Shown: in pieces, positions 27,236-35,238 of the stretch
Position numbering within the stretch: the stretch's first letter is position 1
How the letters are laid out: each line of letters opens with the position of its first letter
DNA from: Scytonematopsis contorta HA4267-MV1
GTDB lineage: Bacteria; Cyanobacteriota; Cyanobacteriia; Cyanobacteriales; Nostocaceae
Length of the DNA: 64,000 nt
Assembly (NCBI GenBank): GCA_019359035.1
Contig: JAHHIC010000066.1
Span: forward strand, 186,001 to 250,000
Direction: 5' to 3'
Notes under the pieces: model-generated
Seen by the model: the letters and a program-made list of their open reading frames with translations, nothing else
Database searches by the model: none
What the model was told of the DNA's origin: nothing
Position numbers and translations under genes: made by a program

Positions 27236-27396
27236 TTTAACCCAACCTGCGAAAATACACAACTCACTTAGGTTTGATAAACAAGTCATTAAATAGGGAA
27301 AAATCGGCTAACAAACTTGGTATATTGACTTTTGCATTTGAAATTGTTGAGAATCTTATGTAGTTGGACTACTGTTGATTCTCTTTTGGAGTTATC

Positions 27397-27537
27397 TTAT
27401 TTGCTTTCTTTTTTCTTCTTGACGACTACCAATTCATACTCGTCATCGGATTTTTTGTTCTCTTCTCCCTTCTCTTCTTGTTTTGGAGAGTGGATGAAGA
27501 ATACCATCATCAACAGGAATAAAGCTAGTAATTCCAT
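27397..27537 (-). CDS. Unlisted 46-residue single-pass membrane microprotein
   Basis: Missing from the ORF track. Minus-strand ATG 27537 with GAGAGG 9 nt upstream; stop TAA 27397. The sequence starts MELLALFLLMMVFFIHS, one hydrophobic helix. A charged cytoplasmic-type tail follows (KQEEKGEENKKSDDEYE, then VVVKKKKESK). The combination of a good ribosome-binding site, a textbook TM helix and a strongly charged tail makes it a credible gene in an otherwise empty 545-bp gap. Function unknown; such proteins often modulate membrane complexes. Confidence 0.55.
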   Translation of the reverse strand: MELLALFLLMMVFFIHSPKQEEKGEENKKSDDEYELVVVKKKKESK

Positions 27538-27781
27538 CTTGATTTACCTCTCTATAAAAAATTCAGATACCAGCATAAATGCTGTAGTTTTTAGATACAT
27601 TACACAATGTTTTAATTCCGGATAAGATTGGAAAAAATGAGAATATCTTGATAAATTTTGTTGTTTAAAATACATTTTTCAAAACATAACATCAACCGAT
27701 TGCAAGTGGAAAGCCTTTGATTGAAAAGGTTTTCCAGATTAATGAGACATGTTTTGAGTCCATTTATCCTTCCTCTGGAGG

Positions 27782-28282
27782 TTATTTTATTTTATCGGTG
27801 TTGTTGAAACACTGAGTTGTTCCTTTCCATATGTCATTATCCTCGACTATTTCTTGAAATTTGCCTGCTGTATATTCTCTAATCACACTTCTCCAGAATT
27901 TTTGAGCAGTAGTATTAGTGATTATTTGCTGTACTTCCCATTTTCCGTAGAATAAATCAAAGACGTGAAAGGCTACCTTTTTACCAATTCCCTTTTGTCG
28001 ATATTTTCGCAAAATAAAGAACTCACCTATTGAATATTGATTTCCCGGTATGTATACGTACCGATTTACCAAAACAAATCCAGCTAACTTTCCATCAACA
28101 CGCACAATGAAGGGATGACGGTCTTTTTCAACCCAATAATAATCAAGGTACAGGTATCCAAACAAACCATGCTCGTTGAGGTCGCTTCTTTCAAATTCCG
28201 ACATGTCATATTGATAAAGCTCCATCATCTGCTGAATCAGCGGTTTATCTTTTAATGGAGCTGCTAAAATTTCTACATGCAT
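27782..28282 (-). CDS. GNAT-family N-acetyltransferase
   Basis: A 166-residue protein. The acetyl-CoA-binding motif is EFFILRKYRQKGIGKKVAFH (residues ~88-107; Q/RxxGxG/A pattern RQKGIG), preceded by strand AGFVLVNRYVY. The N-terminal half carries an aromatic-rich segment (DLNEHGLFGYLYLDYYWVE) common in this GNAT subgroup. The substrate is unknown. The same-strand transglutaminase-like gene ends 24 bp upstream, so the two may be cotranscribed. It is unrelated to the truncated toxin GNAT at 2.7 kb. Confidence 0.85.
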   Translation of the reverse strand: MHVEILAAPLKDKPLIQQMMELYQYDMSEFERSDLNEHGLFGYLYLDYYWVEKDRHPFIVRVDGKLAGFVLVNRYVYIPGNQYSIGEFFILRKYRQKGIGKKVAFHVFDLFYGKWEVQQIITNTTAQKFWRSVIREYTAGKFQEIVEDNDIWKGTTQCFNNTDKIK

Positions 28283-28306
28283 TATTATTAATTAAATCAT
28301 TAGCAC

Positions 28307-29713
28307 CTAAACAGCATGAAACTTAAGCTGACCAATAAAGTCAACTTTTTGTCCACGACTGACTACAATAACTTGATAATTACCTGGTTTAGGGAACTGA
28401 CAAAAAATTTGCGTTTCCCCAGATAAATTTCTTTTACTTTCGCACTTCTGCAATTTATCTTGGGAGACTTTACTCGCTTCTGGTAATTTCCAAAATGAAG
28501 GTTTATCTTCTTTTATTTTGGTAAAAGCCGCTAAAATATCTTTGTTGTAACCTTGAGGACTTTGAATTTTAATGGAAGCAGTTTTCCGAACAGTTGTTTG
28601 ATATTTATTTGGTGAAATTAGTGTTAAATCTTCGATAAAAAATTGTGGTGTTAAAATTGGATTTTCTTCAAAATTATTTTTGCTTTTAGGATGGTCTAAA
28701 AGTTGCCAAACCTCTTGGTGAGGAAAATGACTCATAATCATTACCTTTGCAGGAGGCAAAAAATAATCTGCACTATAAGAAGAATCTCCATCATCCCAAG
28801 TCGTATCAACTAATTGCCAATTATCGTAGATTTTAACTGCATTCCAAGCATGGAGAGTCCAATCATAATCAGAATTTAGAACTCGTAAATATTGAGAAAT
28901 TAGCTCTTTAGGAACCAAGTCTCGACGAATTGTTCCTTCAACATAAGCAACATCAATACCCATAGCTCTTCCCAATGCTTTGAAAAGATTTGCATAACCC
29001 TCACAAACTGCTTTGTGACTAAAAAAAACAGTTTCAGCGTCTTGAGCAGGTCTTGTTCCCGTTTTTAGCACTTCTAAATCATAACTAGTTCGACTGACAA
29101 CATAGTCATGCAGAGCTTTAACTCTTAAGTATGGGTTTGGTTCCTTGGAAACCACATATTTCGCAACAGATTTAATACTCGTTTCAACCTCGGATGGCAT
29201 ATTGGCAATAATTGGATGAATCGTTGCATTATTTTTCCACGGCCAAGGTGAATTTAAGACAGGAGCTTTTGGTTTATATATTATATTAACTATGATATTA
29301 TTAATTGGATTAGTAAATAAAGGTGGATTAGCTTGGTAAATAATAGCTATTAACAGTAAAGTGTAACCTAGTAAGTATTTATACTTTATACTTCCAATAT
29401 GCCTTAATATGGGTATTTGTAACTTAAGCAACAAAGACTCATAATTTTTTCTAGATGGCTTATTTTTAATAAGATAAAAAATTAAACCGAAAATACAAAT
29501 CAATGCAACAATACTGAGTAAAAGTATTATTGAACTCCAATCTAAGTAGCTGATTCTAAAATTTGGATTACTTTGGTGCAAAAAATATGCAACCCCTTTA
29601 AAAATAATCCCTATCAGCAAAAGCGCTCCAATTATCCACACTATACGCTTTCTCTTCTTTTGCCTCCGTTGATGAAGTTCTTCACGAAAAAGTTTTTCAA
29701 AATTTCTACGCAT
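28307..29713 (-). CDS. Membrane-anchored transglutaminase-like protein
   Basis: 468 residues. A very basic N-terminus (HQRRQKKRKR) is followed by TM segments at about 24-44 (IVWIIGALLLIGIIFKGVAY), 58-80 and 105-125. The soluble part then has a transglutaminase core: Cys in KAVCEGYANLFKALGRAMGI (about residue 240), His in LHAWNAVKIYDN and Asp in WQLVDTTWDDG, a complete Cys-His-Asp triad. The C-terminal ~90 residues are beta-rich. These proteins may be peptidases or cross-linkers acting in the periplasm. Substrate unknown. It is followed by the GNAT gene on the same strand. Confidence 0.85.
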   Translation of the reverse strand: MRRNFEKLFREELHQRRQKKRKRIVWIIGALLLIGIIFKGVAYFLHQSNPNFRISYLDWSSIILLLSIVALICIFGLIFYLIKNKPSRKNYESLLLKLQIPILRHIGSIKYKYLLGYTLLLIAIIYQANPPLFTNPINNIIVNIIYKPKAPVLNSPWPWKNNATIHPIIANMPSEVETSIKSVAKYVVSKEPNPYLRVKALHDYVVSRTSYDLEVLKTGTRPAQDAETVFFSHKAVCEGYANLFKALGRAMGIDVAYVEGTIRRDLVPKELISQYLRVLNSDYDWTLHAWNAVKIYDNWQLVDTTWDDGDSSYSADYFLPPAKVMIMSHFPHQEVWQLLDHPKSKNNFEENPILTPQFFIEDLTLISPNKYQTTVRKTASIKIQSPQGYNKDILAAFTKIKEDKPSFWKLPEASKVSQDKLQKCESKRNLSGETQIFCQFPKPGNYQVIVVSRGQKVDFIGQLKFHAV

Positions 29714-29937
29714 AAAAAAACTTTGTGAACAGATATAGTTTGGATATAAAAATGGAATATTTTAAAGCAAATAAGAAAAACAGCTGCTTGCCTTTTCCCA
29801 CCTCCAAGTGGAAACCCTTAGAAACTCAATACAACTAGATTAGGCTATTATACAGTATTTCCGTATATTTACCATTGTTTTATTGATGGCATAAAGATAG
29901 TACCCCTTACAACAGAAGCTCAAACGTCTTTCTCGTC

Positions 29938-30000
29938 CCCACTCCCCACTCCCCACTCCCCACTCCCCACTCCCAACTCCCAACTCCCAACTCCCCATCT
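29938..30000. repeat. CCCCACTC / CCCAACTC tandem array
   Basis: Eight or more octamers, first CCCCACTC then CCCAACTC, run up to the permease stop codon. Confidence 0.8.
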
Positions 30001-31218
30001 TCAAGCACTTCTCAAAGCAACAATTGGGTCGAGTTTAGCTGCTCGACGTGCAGGTACGACACCGAAAAATAAACCTATTGCACCTGAAATACTTACGGCT
30101 AAAGTAACTGCGACTGGTGAAATTCCTGCTTGTAAAGGTGTAAAAGCTCCTACTAACATGATGCCGCTAAGACCTACTGCTGTACCAACTACACCACCTG
30201 CGACAGATACAATTACTGATTCAATTACAAACTGTAACAAAATATCTTGCTCTGTTGCTCCTATTGCTTTTCTTAATCCGATTTCTTGGGTGCGTTCGGT
30301 AACGGAAACCAGCATAATATTCATAATGCCGATACCTCCTACAAATAAGGATATTCCGGCTATTGCTGCTAATAAAATTGTTAATGCACCTGTAATTTGA
30401 CCAACAATTTGTAGAGCGTCTTTTTGCGTACGCACAGTAAAATCATCTTCGCTAATAATTTTGTGTCGTAAGCGCAATAAATTAGAGATTTGAAAAACTG
30501 CTGCATCAACTGTTGTTGGGTCTTTGGCTGCTGCAACTAAGTAGGTTAATTCTAAACCGTAGGGTGATGTTCTCCCAACAATGCGGTTTGCGGAAGTAGT
30601 AATTGGTATCAGTGCAGCTTCATCATAGTTGACACCCAAACCTGAGCCTTTTCCCTCTAATATGCCAATCACTTGAAAGCTACTATTTTTTATCCGTAAT
30701 TGTTGCCCAATAGGGTTAGTACTACCAAATAATTTTTCAGATAAGTCTGGGCCCAACACCGCAACTTGATTATTGCGCTTCATGTCGATGTCAGTAAAAA
30801 ATCTGCCTTTGGAAGTTTCATAGCTTCTGACAGCCAAAAAGCTGGGTGTTGTCCCAATAATATTTACATCTGTGTTGCGATTGCGGAAGGTTACTACTTG
30901 TCTGCTATTAAACTCCGCAGTTACTCCCGATACTGTTGGTACTTGAGTCGCGATAGCTTCAGCATCAGACAACACAAGGGTTTTTGGTGATTCGCGAGAA
31001 ATACGTTGTGTTTCTTGATTTCCAGGTAAAACAAATATTACATTCGGTCCCAATGATTCTAATTGTTGGTTGATATAATTTTGTGCCCCTTCCCCAACAC
31101 CAATCATGGCAATTACCGAAGAATTACCAATTACAATTCCTAGCATTGTCAGAGCACTACGCAATTTATTTGATAGCAGGGTTTTCCCCGCCATTTGTAT
31201 ACTTTCGAGAAAATTCAT
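30001..31218 (-). CDS. MacB/FtsX-type ABC transporter permease
   Basis: 405 residues. The N-terminal TM segment is around 18-42 (LRSALTMLGIVIGNSSVIAM) and is followed by GVGEGAQNYINQQLESLGPN. A large periplasmic MacB core domain comes next (~50-265). Three C-terminal TM helices contain GGIGIMNIMLVSVTERTQEI, GLRKAIGATEQDILLQF and a last TM with the VVPARRAAKLDPI(V)ALR tail. It carries no ATPase domain, so it needs a separate ABC protein, which is not adjacent. It follows its periplasmic adaptor by 25 bp; together they would form a tripartite efflux or mechanotransmission complex. Confidence 0.92.
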   Translation of the reverse strand: MNFLESIQMAGKTLLSNKLRSALTMLGIVIGNSSVIAMIGVGEGAQNYINQQLESLGPNVIFVLPGNQETQRISRESPKTLVLSDAEAIATQVPTVSGVTAEFNSRQVVTFRNRNTDVNIIGTTPSFLAVRSYETSKGRFFTDIDMKRNNQVAVLGPDLSEKLFGSTNPIGQQLRIKNSSFQVIGILEGKGSGLGVNYDEAALIPITTSANRIVGRTSPYGLELTYLVAAAKDPTTVDAAVFQISNLLRLRHKIISEDDFTVRTQKDALQIVGQITGALTILLAAIAGISLFVGGIGIMNIMLVSVTERTQEIGLRKAIGATEQDILLQFVIESVIVSVAGGVVGTAVGLSGIMLVGAFTPLQAGISPVAVTLAVSISGAIGLFFGVVPARRAAKLDPIVALRSA

Positions 31219-31243
31219 ATTTTTTTATTTAATGGTTTTTATA

Positions 31244-32704
31244 TTAATTATTACCCTGTTGCTGACGTTTAAAATCTTTGGGTGGGTTGATAAATATTCT
31301 TTCTCCCGCTTTTATTCCTTCTAAGATTTGAGTTTGGTCTTTTATTTGCGCTCCAATTGTCACAGAACGAAACTGCGGTTTACCTTCCGCGTCTGGGACT
31401 AAAACTCCTGTGCTACCTTTTTCTGTAACAATTGTCACTGTTGGGACGACCAAAGCATTATTAACTTCATCCCCCAGGAAAGTTAAATCAACGTTTAAGC
31501 CAGACCGTAATTTATCTTTGCCAGTATCAATCGTCATTCGTATTTGAAAGGAAGTTACCCCTTGTTCTACCACAGCTTCTGGAGCAATCAGACGAACACG
31601 ACCGTTAAAAATTTGGTCAGGATAAGCATCGGCAACTATTTCTACTTGTTGTCCGATACGAACTCTACCAATATCAGCTTCGGGGACATTTGCCAGAATT
31701 TCTATTCCTCGTGCGACTGCGACAATTGAGCTAGAAGTTGCGGAAGCACTGGTGGAAGCGGAGGTTGTTGGTGTGACAAAAGCCCCTGCGTTCGCGTACT
31801 TTTGGGTAACAATTCCAGAAAAGGGAGCACGAATAATTGTGTCGTTAAGTTTGATTTGTGCTGATTTTAGTTGTGCTTGGGAAGATTTTACCCCTGCTTC
31901 CCGTTGGGCAATTTCCTCTGGACGAGAACCACTTTGCAATAGTCGCACTTGCGCTTGTGCTTCTTGAACTGCTGCTTGAAGTCGAGCAATATCTTCTGTT
32001 CGACTACCACTTTGTTGAAGGGATAATCGTTTTTGCGCTTCTTGTAAAGCAGCTTGTGCCCTTCTTTCTTCGCTGATGAACTGGTCTAACTGGTCTCGTG
32101 ATGTAGCTCCTTGCTCTGCTGTAACCCGAAATCGTTTGACCCGCACTCTTGCTAAGTCTAGTTGGGCTTTTGCTGATTCCACCTGTGCTTGTGCCTGTTC
32201 AATTTCTTGAGAACGATTACCAGTCCGTGCTTCTCTTAATTGTTCTTGTGCTTGTGCTAAACGGGCTTTAGCTTGGTCTATTTCTTGGGGACGGCTACCC
32301 GCACGTGCTTGGGCTAATTGTGCTTGAGACTGTGCTAAGTTCGCACGCGCTTGTAGGATTTGTGCCTCAATATCTGATGCGTCCATCCGTGCCAAAATTT
32401 GCCCTTGTTGTACTTTATCGCCCTGTTCTACGTACAATTGTGTGACGACACCGGGCTGTTTTGGGCTAATATTAACACTTTGGATAGGTACTACCTTACC
32501 ACTAGCAGAGATTCTTAAGGTGACATTTTTGGCTTGCACTGGGACAGTTAGCTGAGCAATATCGTCTGGTTTTGTTCTCTGGTTAACTGTTCTGTAAGCT
32601 GTTGTGCCGGAAGCAGCCAAGACACCAGCAGCTATTAATCCAATTAGCCAACGAGATGGATTTTTAACTTTACCAATTACCGGAATTTTTATATAACTAG
32701 CCAT
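31244..32704 (-). CDS. Periplasmic adaptor (HlyD/MacA-type membrane-fusion protein)
   Basis: 486 residues. An N-terminal membrane anchor is at ~17-36 (WLIGLIAAGVLAASGTTAYR), the biotinyl-lipoyl half is VVTQLYVEQGDKVQQGQILA, and the second half is RAPFSGIVTQKYANAGAFV. Between them is an exceptionally long coiled-coil hairpin (~125-290) built from four related ~40-residue units, each carrying a G-S/N-R-x-x-E/D-I signature (GSRPQEI, GNRSQEI, GSRTEDI, GSRPEEI). A beta-barrel domain completes it. It connects the inner-membrane permease downstream to an outer-membrane channel. The repeat number probably sets hairpin length. Confidence 0.93.
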   Translation of the reverse strand: MASYIKIPVIGKVKNPSRWLIGLIAAGVLAASGTTAYRTVNQRTKPDDIAQLTVPVQAKNVTLRISASGKVVPIQSVNISPKQPGVVTQLYVEQGDKVQQGQILARMDASDIEAQILQARANLAQSQAQLAQARAGSRPQEIDQAKARLAQAQEQLREARTGNRSQEIEQAQAQVESAKAQLDLARVRVKRFRVTAEQGATSRDQLDQFISEERRAQAALQEAQKRLSLQQSGSRTEDIARLQAAVQEAQAQVRLLQSGSRPEEIAQREAGVKSSQAQLKSAQIKLNDTIIRAPFSGIVTQKYANAGAFVTPTTSASTSASATSSSIVAVARGIEILANVPEADIGRVRIGQQVEIVADAYPDQIFNGRVRLIAPEAVVEQGVTSFQIRMTIDTGKDKLRSGLNVDLTFLGDEVNNALVVPTVTIVTEKGSTGVLVPDAEGKPQFRSVTIGAQIKDQTQILEGIKAGERIFINPPKDFKRQQQGNN

Positions 32705-33303
32705 AAATAGGGGAGTGAGGGAGTGGGGAGTGGGGAGTAAGGGAGTGAGGGAGTGAGGAGTAAGGGAGTGGGAGATGCTGGAGATTAGGAGGATGAGGGA
32801 GATTAGGGGATGAGAAAGAAAAATAGAATATTAATTAAACTCGTCTTTTTACTTAATTCTTATTCCCCACTCCCCACTCCCCACTCCCCACTCCCTATTC
32901 CCCACTCCCCACTCCCTACTCCCGAAGAGTTAAAAAAAATTTACTTATACTTATTTAATGTTTTTTCATGGTAGCCTTTTCAACGGTAATTTTGCTTCAC
33001 CTGAACGGGTGAGTTTTCCGCCCTTTTTATACTCGATAACCCTTACTCACGTGTTGTTTCATTATTTCGTGCTGCTTTTCTTAATACCCGTAAAAATAAT
33101 GCTCTGCTATTACTCAATCCCTTGGTCGCATTCAAAAATACAAAATTATATCAAATATTTCAGTCAACAGCTATTTAACTCTTGACAAATAACCGATGAT
33201 TTATCAGAAATTTCCCTGTCTGTAAAATTCCGCGTTCGCATATGACCTAAAGATGGTTTAAGCTATCTGAAAGAATCTCTGATTTGTGGTAAGAGGCTGT
33301 ATT
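32705..33303. repeat. Spacer with GGGAGTGA and CCCCACTC arrays in opposite senses
   Basis: 32706-32780 holds GGGAGTGA/GGGGAGTG repeats, and 32866-32926 holds CCCCACTC/CCCTACTC repeats; they are mutually complementary and could form a long imperfect stem around ~85 bp of AT-rich DNA. The remainder to 33303 has no credible gene (the 75-residue ORF at 32958 lacks gene-like features). Confidence 0.65.
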
Positions 33304-34197
33304 GTGCCGAAATGCAATCGTTTTATATCCCTTTTAATTGCTTTTAGTTTTTGGAGTGTCCCAAAAGCTACTTTTGCACAGGCACTTTTGCCCCATACTC
33401 TCCAACTTGATGCTGCGCGGTTGGAAAGACAAGGCTTAACCCTGGCACAGGAGGCTGCTTCTCTTGGGCAGTTTCAACAGTTTGAACTAGCTGTTCCACG
33501 GGCACGGTTAGCTACTCAACTAGCTCCGAAAAATCATAAAGTCTGGTTTCTTTTGGGTGGATTGTATTTGCAAACCAAAGAATTAGATAAAGCCATTACC
33601 GCTTTAAATAAGGCACAATCTCTCAATCCAAAGGATGCTGACGTTCAATTTGCTCTCGGTTCGGCTCATTTCCATCAGAAAAAATATCAAGAAGCGTCGG
33701 CTTTTTACCAAGCTGGTTTACGCTTAAAACCTAATGACCCTGAGGGGTTATTTGATTTGGGAAATGCTTTCTACATGATGAGTCGCAAGCCTGAAGCCCT
33801 CGCGCAATACAATAAAGCTGTTGCTCAAGATAAAAAATTCTGGCCTGCGATTAATAACATAGGCTTAATTTTATATGAGCAAGGTGATGTCCCTGGTGCT
33901 ATTAAAAGATGGCAAGATTCTGTTGCTATCGATAAACAAGCTGCGGAACCTATGTTGGCTTTGGCTGTCGCGCTTTATGCTAAGGGTGACCAAAAACAAG
34001 GTCTTGCTTTGGGTGAAAAAGCAATCGGTATTGATGACCGCTACGCTGATTTAGATTTCCTTAAAGAAAATCTCTGGGGCGATCGCCTATTAGCGGATAC
34101 TAAAAAATTCTTGCAGCAACCTCGGATTCAATCAGCTTTGCAACGTCGAGGGACTCCAGAAGCTCCGGCTTCAAGGCAACAACAGCCTACACAGTAG
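33304..34197 (+). CDS. Exported TPR-repeat protein
   Basis: The start is reassigned from GTG 33286 to GTG 33304, which has AGAGG 8 nt upstream and gives a clean signal peptide, MPKCNRFISLLIAFSFWSVP with cleavage after TFA. The mature protein has a short N-terminal helix pair and five to six TPR units between about residues 55 and 250 (e.g. VWFLLGGLYLQTKELDKAIT, ALGSAHFHQKKYQEASAFYQ, DLGNAFYMMSRKPEALAQYN, NIGLILYEQGDVPGAIKRWQ). The C-terminus is Pro/Gln-rich. It probably serves as a periplasmic or thylakoid-lumen scaffold; the partner is unknown. Confidence 0.85.
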   Translation: MPKCNRFISLLIAFSFWSVPKATFAQALLPHTLQLDAARLERQGLTLAQEAASLGQFQQFELAVPRARLATQLAPKNHKVWFLLGGLYLQTKELDKAITALNKAQSLNPKDADVQFALGSAHFHQKKYQEASAFYQAGLRLKPNDPEGLFDLGNAFYMMSRKPEALAQYNKAVAQDKKFWPAINNIGLILYEQGDVPGAIKRWQDSVAIDKQAAEPMLALAVALYAKGDQKQGLALGEKAIGIDDRYADLDFLKENLWGDRLLADTKKFLQQPRIQSALQRRGTPEAPASRQQQPTQ

Positions 34198-34503
34198 TGC
34201 TTTGCGGAATTTTATTATTGCTTTTATTAGGGGGCTTTACTTGGCAATGTTGGTGGCATCTTTAATGGGAACATTAAAACTACTTGCCTAAAAGCACTAT
34301 TTCGTAGTACTTGTATACTAAGGAAGTGTAGGAAGCAATCGCCCAAATTTAATTAGGGGCGAATGATTCCTAGGGTTGGTTTTGAGGATGGTTATGAAAT
34401 CTCATAGCATTTTGGGTTTGGGTGTAATATTTGATTAAGCAAAATCCTTACACAAAGAAAGATTTCTTTCGTCAAAATCCCAAATCAAAAATCCAAAATG
34501 ATA
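34198..34503. other. 306-bp spacer between convergent genes
   Basis: It holds short AT-rich repeats (AAATCAAAAATCC near 34490) and a hydrophobic 29-codon TTG ORF at ~34203-34290 that I do not accept as a gene. Nothing else is seen. Confidence 0.45.
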
Positions 34504-34908
34504 TCAGGGGTTATCTTTGGGTAGTAGTGCCACAATTTGGTCAACAAACTGTTGATGGTCTACAACTGGTTTAGAGATGTAGCCATCGGCACCACTTTGT
34601 TTAAGAAAATTCTCGCGGTCGCCTTCCATAGCGTGGGCTGTTACGAGAATAATAGGCAAAGAAGAAGTTTGTGGGTCAGATTTCAACATTTGTGTAATTT
34701 TGATACCATCCACTGACTGCCCTTGATAAACGCTACGCGAGAGCGAAACGTCCATCAAAATAATGTCAACTTCTTTTGCTTGGGCAAATTGCATGACCTC
34801 TTCCACATTTTCAGTGTGTTTAACATCCAAACCAGCGCGTTTGGTAAGAATTTTGGAAAAAACGCGAGCGTTAATCAGGTCGTCTTCTACAATCAAAACG
34901 GTTTTCAT
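34504..34908 (-). CDS. Single-domain CheY-like response regulator
   Basis: The start is moved to ATG 34908 (MKTVLIVEDDLINARVF); the 30 residues added by the track are not family-like. 134 residues consisting of one REC domain: acidic pair EDD at 8-10, phospho-acceptor Asp in DIILMDVSLS (about 54), switch Thr in ILVTAHA and Lys in ISKPV (~107). An inserted loop SRSVYQGQSVDGI lies after the phosphorylation site. With no output domain it probably works in a phosphorelay or by protein binding. It is divergent from the gyrase-A-like gene. Confidence 0.9.
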   Translation of the reverse strand: MKTVLIVEDDLINARVFSKILTKRAGLDVKHTENVEEVMQFAQAKEVDIILMDVSLSRSVYQGQSVDGIKITQMLKSDPQTSSLPIILVTAHAMEGDRENFLKQSGADGYISKPVVDHQQFVDQIVALLPKDNP

Positions 34909-35238
34909 GAGAATTTGACTTGTGGGAGTAAGGGGGAATACCACCTTAGCAAAATGGTCCGCCTCCTTTTTTTTACCAACGTGCATCCCCGTCATCAAGG
35001 ATAATACTACCCCCCCAAGAAAGAATGACCAAGCGATTTGAGATTAAAGAATTGAGAAAAATGGAAAAAACCCATGTAAAAAAGTCATAGAAAAAATCCA
35101 AGTGACTCAATCCAAAATCGCAAATCATTTGACCATCAGTATTTTATGATGAAAACCATTGCATTCATTTTGCTTTGATTGCTGTAATCTTCAGTAACAG
35201 CCACTTTTGTGTAGTGACATTTCAGGGAAAAAAAACTC
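34909..35238. other. 330-bp divergent promoter region
   Basis: The AT-rich divergent promoter region of the CheY-like gene and the GyrA-like gene. CAGGGAAAAAAAA lies just before the latter ATG. No ORF or repeat family was noticed. Confidence 0.45.

Noticed and set aside
27332-27625. 97-residue plus-strand ORF
   Set aside because: Runs antisense to the better supported 46-residue membrane microprotein; Ser/Phe-rich artefact.
32958-33185. 75-residue plus-strand ORF
   Set aside because: Aromatic-rich translation of AT-rich DNA without ribosome-binding site or known motif.
34203-34290. 29-residue hydrophobic ORF that could be a small photosystem subunit
   Set aside because: TTG start, no match to the Psa/Psb/Pet small subunits I know, and another frame is equally hydrophobic.
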